Source: an uncultured Eubacterium sp. (GTDB lineage Bacteria; Bacillota; Clostridia; Eubacteriales; Eubacteriaceae). Taken from it: a DNA stretch of 6,798 nucleotides. The notes beneath the pieces are model-generated. The model was given only the letters and a program-made list of their open reading frames with translations. It did not search any database and was not told the origin of the DNA. Location of the stretch: positions 1 through 6,798 of the forward strand of contig CACZTE010000229.1 in the NCBI GenBank assembly GCA_902784045.1, in the 5' to 3' direction. Made by a program: the position numbers and the translations under genes. Positions 4,859-6,798 of this stretch are shown here, piece by piece. The stretch's first letter is position 1. Every line of letters begins with the position of its first letter.

Positions 4859-5806
4859 TTATTTTGTTGCGTAAGCCCGGGTGATGCCGTCTTCGCTTTC
4901 ACGCACCTCCAGCCCCGGAATGCTGGCCACAAACACCGAAAATTTGGAATAGCCTTTGTCCTTGAAGCGGAATTTGGGGAAGGCGTCGTGAACCATGTTG
5001 CCCAAGGGGCTTAGGTTGATGCCGCCGGGACCGGCTTCACGCACCCGCGCGGCGATATAATTTTCCACCTGGGTGGCAGACTCATCGGCGGCCCGCAGGC
5101 TCACCGTCATACCGCGGGGAGTGTTGGTGATGACGAAACGGCTGGATTCCTCTAGAAATTTGGAAAGCAGACTGTAGCCGTAGCTTCGCACGTCAAAATC
5201 GGGGTATTTGTTGCCCACCCGGGAGCCCACTTCGCCGAGGCCCGTGGCTTTGCCTTTGTTTTCGTTCTCGGTGATGATGCCGGCAATGGTGTTTTCCACC
5301 GCCGTGCGGGAAACCGTGGTGCGTTTTTTGCCCCGGGAGGTGTAGGCGGTGTCACCGCCGTCCTGGACATAGGTTTCCAAAATGTTTTCCAGTCTGACAA
5401 ATTTGGAACAGGCGTTGCGGAAAGCGTCAGGTGTTTTTTCCTCGCCCATGCCGATGACCGTCATGCCGGACTCACGCAGGCGGCTGGCCAGCCGGGTAAA
5501 ATCGGAATCGGAGGAGACGATGCAGAATCCGTCCACACGGCCTTCGTATAAAATATCCATCGCGTCGATGATGAGCGCCGAATCGGTGGCGTTTTTGCCG
5601 CTGACGTTGCTGAATTGCTGAATCGGCGTGATGGAGTTGGACAGCAGCACGTCTTTCCATTTGACGGCGTTGGATCGGGTCCAATCACCGTAAATACGTT
5701 TATAGGTGGCAATGCCGTAATCGCTGAGTTCATTTAAGATGGCGGCGATATATTTGGCGGAGATGTTGTCCCCGTCAATAAGCATCGCGAATTGCCGTTC
5801 TTCCAT
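4859..5806 (-). CDS. NYN (PIN-like) domain putative RNase with two OST-HTH/LOTUS-like modules
   Basis: This is a 315-residue cytoplasmic protein. The N-terminal NYN domain (about 4-140) shows the acidic metal site of PIN-like nucleases: MLIDGDN (8-14, D11 and D13), TDSALIIDAMD (74-84, D75 and D81) and IVSSDSDF (96-103, D100 and D102). A basic Gly/Lys/Arg linker (about 150-165) leads to a first OST-HTH/LOTUS-like winged-helix region (about 168-236; YPDFDVRSYGYSLLSKFLE). A second, similar region follows (about 245-315; FPKFRFKDKGYSKFSVFV). NYN proteins are predicted RNases, and OST-HTH domains bind RNA in other systems, so an RNA-cleaving or RNA-regulating role is inferred. A strong AAGGAG lies 7 nt before the ATG. 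It is the first gene of the minus-strand cluster that ends with the exoribonuclease YhaM. No active-site acid appears to be missing. Confidence 0.9.
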   Translation of the reverse strand: MEERQFAMLIDGDNISAKYIAAILNELSDYGIATYKRIYGDWTRSNAVKWKDVLLSNSITPIQQFSNVSGKNATDSALIIDAMDILYEGRVDGFCIVSSDSDFTRLASRLRESGMTVIGMGEEKTPDAFRNACSKFVRLENILETYVQDGGDTAYTSRGKKRTTVSRTAVENTIAGIITENENKGKATGLGEVGSRVGNKYPDFDVRSYGYSLLSKFLEESSRFVITNTPRGMTVSLRAADESATQVENYIAARVREAGPGGINLSPLGNMVHDAFPKFRFKDKGYSKFSVFVASIPGLEVRESEDGITRAYATK

Positions 5807-5826
5807 ATTTTTTCTCCTTAACAGGA

Positions 5827-5851
5827 TTGATTATATTAAGTCTTCAATCAA
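5827..5851. repeat. Inverted repeat TTGATT-N13-AATCAA in the NYN gene leader
   Basis: TTGATT (5827-5832) and AATCAA (5846-5851) form a perfect 6-bp inverted repeat around an AT-rich centre. It lies between the possible -10 at 5864-5869 and the NYN Shine-Dalgarno sequence. It could be an operator or a weak leader hairpin, but such a repeat is not rare in AT-rich spacers. Confidence 0.3.
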
Positions 5852-5863
5852 ATGTTTCATATC

Positions 5864-5872
5864 ATTATATCA
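5864..5872 (-). promoter_or_regulatory. Possible extended -10 promoter of the NYN-yjbQ-aminotransferase-yhaM cluster
   Basis: On the minus strand TGA-TATAAT (complement of 5864-5872) is a perfect -10 with the TGn extension. The -35 is poor: TTGTGC (complement of 5889-5894) at 19 bp is the best seen. Start of transcription would be near 5857, giving a leader of about 50 nt. A second TATAAT (complement of 5830-5835) lies closer to the gene but has no usable -35. Confidence 0.4.
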
Positions 5873-5886
5873 TAAAGGACACCGCC

Positions 5887-5979
5887 ATGCACAATGAATT
5901 ACGCCGAAGCGTCCGCAGTTCATCCTGTTCAAAGAATAATGATATTCCCGGGATCACCTGCCCGCAAAGCATAATATAA
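5887..5979 (+). CDS. Possible small ORF, 30 residues
   Basis: An ATG at 5887 has a near-ideal AAAGGA (5874-5879) at 7 nt, the same layout as at the 561 gene, and reads 30 codons to TAA (5977-5979). The peptide begins MHNELRRSVRSSSCSK and has two Cys, a basic start and no membrane segment. I do not recognise it. It lies about 110 bp upstream of the nucleosidase gene and ends before that gene's promoter. No good plus-strand promoter is seen for it. It may be a chance frame in the divergent spacer. Confidence 0.25.
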   Translation: MHNELRRSVRSSSCSKNNDIPGITCPQSII

Positions 5980-5996
5980 AATCGACTTAAACGCCC

Positions 5997-6024
5997 TTGA
6001 ACATTTTATTAAACGTGATAAAAT
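5997..6024 (+). promoter_or_regulatory. Sigma-70-type promoter of the nucleosidase gene
   Basis: TTGAAC (5997-6002) and TAAAAT (6019-6024) are spaced by 16 bp, with TGA before the -10 giving an extended -10. Transcription should start near 6031, for a leader of about 58 nt. The 8-bp palindrome GTGTACAC (6027-6034) covers the likely start site and could be an operator half or chance. Confidence 0.6.
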
Positions 6025-6045
6025 GTGTGTACACTTATCGGAAGA

Positions 6046-6061
6046 GCGGGGAATTCCCCGC
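6046..6061. repeat. Perfect 16-bp palindrome GCGGGGAATTCCCCGC in the nucleosidase leader
   Basis: The sequence is fully self-complementary and can fold in RNA as a 6-bp GC stem with an AATT loop. It lies 17 nt before the GGAGG of the nucleosidase gene and downstream of its predicted transcription start. There is no T-run, so it is not a terminator. A protein-binding site or a 5'-stabilising hairpin are the likely options. Confidence 0.55.
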
Positions 6062-6088
6062 GTGTCAATTCACAATTTGGAGGTAGTC

Positions 6089-6798
6089 ATGAGCAAGATC
6101 AAATGGCCGATTGCCGCCGGTGCTCTAGGCACAGCGGCCGCGGCATCCTATGGGCTTTTCCGTTATCACAGAGACAATATGTCCCAGGCGAAGAAAACGA
6201 CTTTCGGTATTATCTGTCCGATGCCGGAAGAGCTTGCGCCCTTTAAGGACGCCATGGACATCGATGAAATCAAACAGTTCTCCGGATTGACCTTTTATGA
6301 AGGGAAACTTGGAGAACAACACGTCGTGCTGGTGCAATGCGGGATCGGCAAGGTCAACGCCGCCGTCTGCGCCGAAGCGATGATGGCGCATTTCGATGTG
6401 GATTATCTCATCAACGTGGGTGTGGCCGGCGCGACGGATCCGGGAATCAATCCCGGTGATCTGGTCATCGGCACGGCAGCTGTCAATCACGACATGGACA
6501 TTACCTGCCGGGGATACGCCCCCGGAGAAATTCCCGATATGGGCGTTACCAATTTTCCTTCGGACGAGATGCTGGTGAATCTTGCCGAACAGGCGTCGGC
6601 GGCCTGTGATTTGGAAGGAAGCCGGGTGCACAAAGGTCTGATTGCCTCCGGTGATCAATTTGTCGCCGGCGGGGAATTGGCCGAACGCATTACGGGAACG
6701 TTTCAACCCGCCGCCATCGAAATGGAAGGGGCCGCCATCGCCCAAACCGCGTGGCTGAATGAGGTGCCGGTGGTCATTATCCGATCAATCAGCGACAA
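6089..6798 (+). CDS. mtnN: Membrane-anchored MTA/SAH nucleosidase (MtnN/Pfs family), cut by window end
   Basis: The frame is open to the window edge, with 236 codons seen. From residue 38 it follows MtnN, which cleaves 5'-methylthioadenosine and S-adenosylhomocysteine to adenine and the thioribose product, feeding methionine salvage and removing SAH. Seen are FGIICPMPEEL (39-49; E48 matches catalytic E12 of the E. coli enzyme), QCGIGKVNAA, NVGVAGATDPGINPGDLVIG, SGDQFVAGG, IEMEGAA (210-216; E211, M212 and E213 match E172, M173 and E174) and RSISD ending at D236, which matches the catalytic D197. The first 36 residues are unusual: KIKWPIAAGALGTAAAASYG is a hydrophobic segment (6-24) between basic residues, like a signal anchor or signal peptide, whereas typical MtnN starts at the GIIGAMEEE strand. 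The ATG at 6089 has GGAGG (6079-6083) at 5 nt; the internal Met31 has only a weak AGAG. The gene name rests on family motifs alone. Confidence 0.92.
   Translation, partial: MSKIKWPIAAGALGTAAAASYGLFRYHRDNMSQAKKTTFGIICPMPEELAPFKDAMDIDEIKQFSGLTFYEGKLGEQHVVLVQCGIGKVNAAVCAEAMMAHFDVDYLINVGVAGATDPGINPGDLVIGTAAVNHDMDITCRGYAPGEIPDMGVTNFPSDEMLVNLAEQASAACDLEGSRVHKGLIASGDQFVAGGELAERITGTFQPAAIEMEGAAIAQTAWLNEVPVVIIRSISD

Noticed and set aside
4479..4874. 131-codon open frame on the plus strand
   Set aside because: It mirrors nearly all of yjbQ, which has full family motifs, a Shine-Dalgarno sequence and operon context.
6125..6745. Long open frame of 206 codons on the minus strand
   Set aside because: It lies wholly antisense to the nucleosidase gene, whose catalytic motifs are clear; it is a codon-bias shadow.

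Overview
The window reads as ordinary chromosomal DNA of a low-to-mid GC Gram-positive bacterium, most likely a member of the Bacillota (Clostridia-like). The support is strong AGGAGG/AAAGGA-type ribosome binding sites before most genes, a YhaM-type OB/HD exonuclease, a TTG start on the ArsR-type regulator and short operon spacing. The genus cannot be fixed from this window. No rRNA, tRNA, CRISPR array, insertion sequence or phage gene was seen.

Layout. At the left (45-386, minus) lies an ArsR/SmtB-family repressor with a complete alpha-5 zinc-site signature. A divergent AT-rich spacer with a very good extended -10 promoter drives a small membrane-anchored protein of unknown function (561-920, plus), whose last third runs antisense into the next gene. 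From 1912 down to 797 on the minus strand is a tightly overlapped set: a 63-codon unknown ORF, an ArsD-like thioredoxin-fold protein and a short 4'-phosphopantetheinyl transferase (PPTase), joined by 4-nt and 8-nt overlaps.

From 5806 down to 1987 on the minus strand is a likely operon of four genes. They are a NYN-domain putative RNase with two OST-HTH/LOTUS-like modules, YjbQ (UPF0047), a class I/II PLP aminotransferase and YhaM (3'-5' exoribonuclease). The first two are 11 nt apart and the last two 48 nt apart. A 218-nt gap in the middle holds several overlapping, mutually exclusive inverted repeats. Two of the four products are RNA-acting, so the operon looks like RNA metabolism plus housekeeping enzymes.

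A 282-bp divergent spacer (5807-6088) has promoter signals on both strands, a possible 30-residue small ORF and a perfect 16-bp palindrome. It precedes a partial MTA/SAH nucleosidase gene (6089 to the window end) that carries an unusual hydrophobic N-terminal anchor.

No complete new defence or mobile system is evident. The most interesting points are: the ArsD-like protein that has lost the N-terminal metal triad but has a Cys-rich tail, and is translationally coupled to a PPTase whose metal-site Glu is Gln; the membrane-anchored nucleosidase; the structured yjbQ-aminotransferase gap; and the small anchored protein overlapping the PPTase gene.
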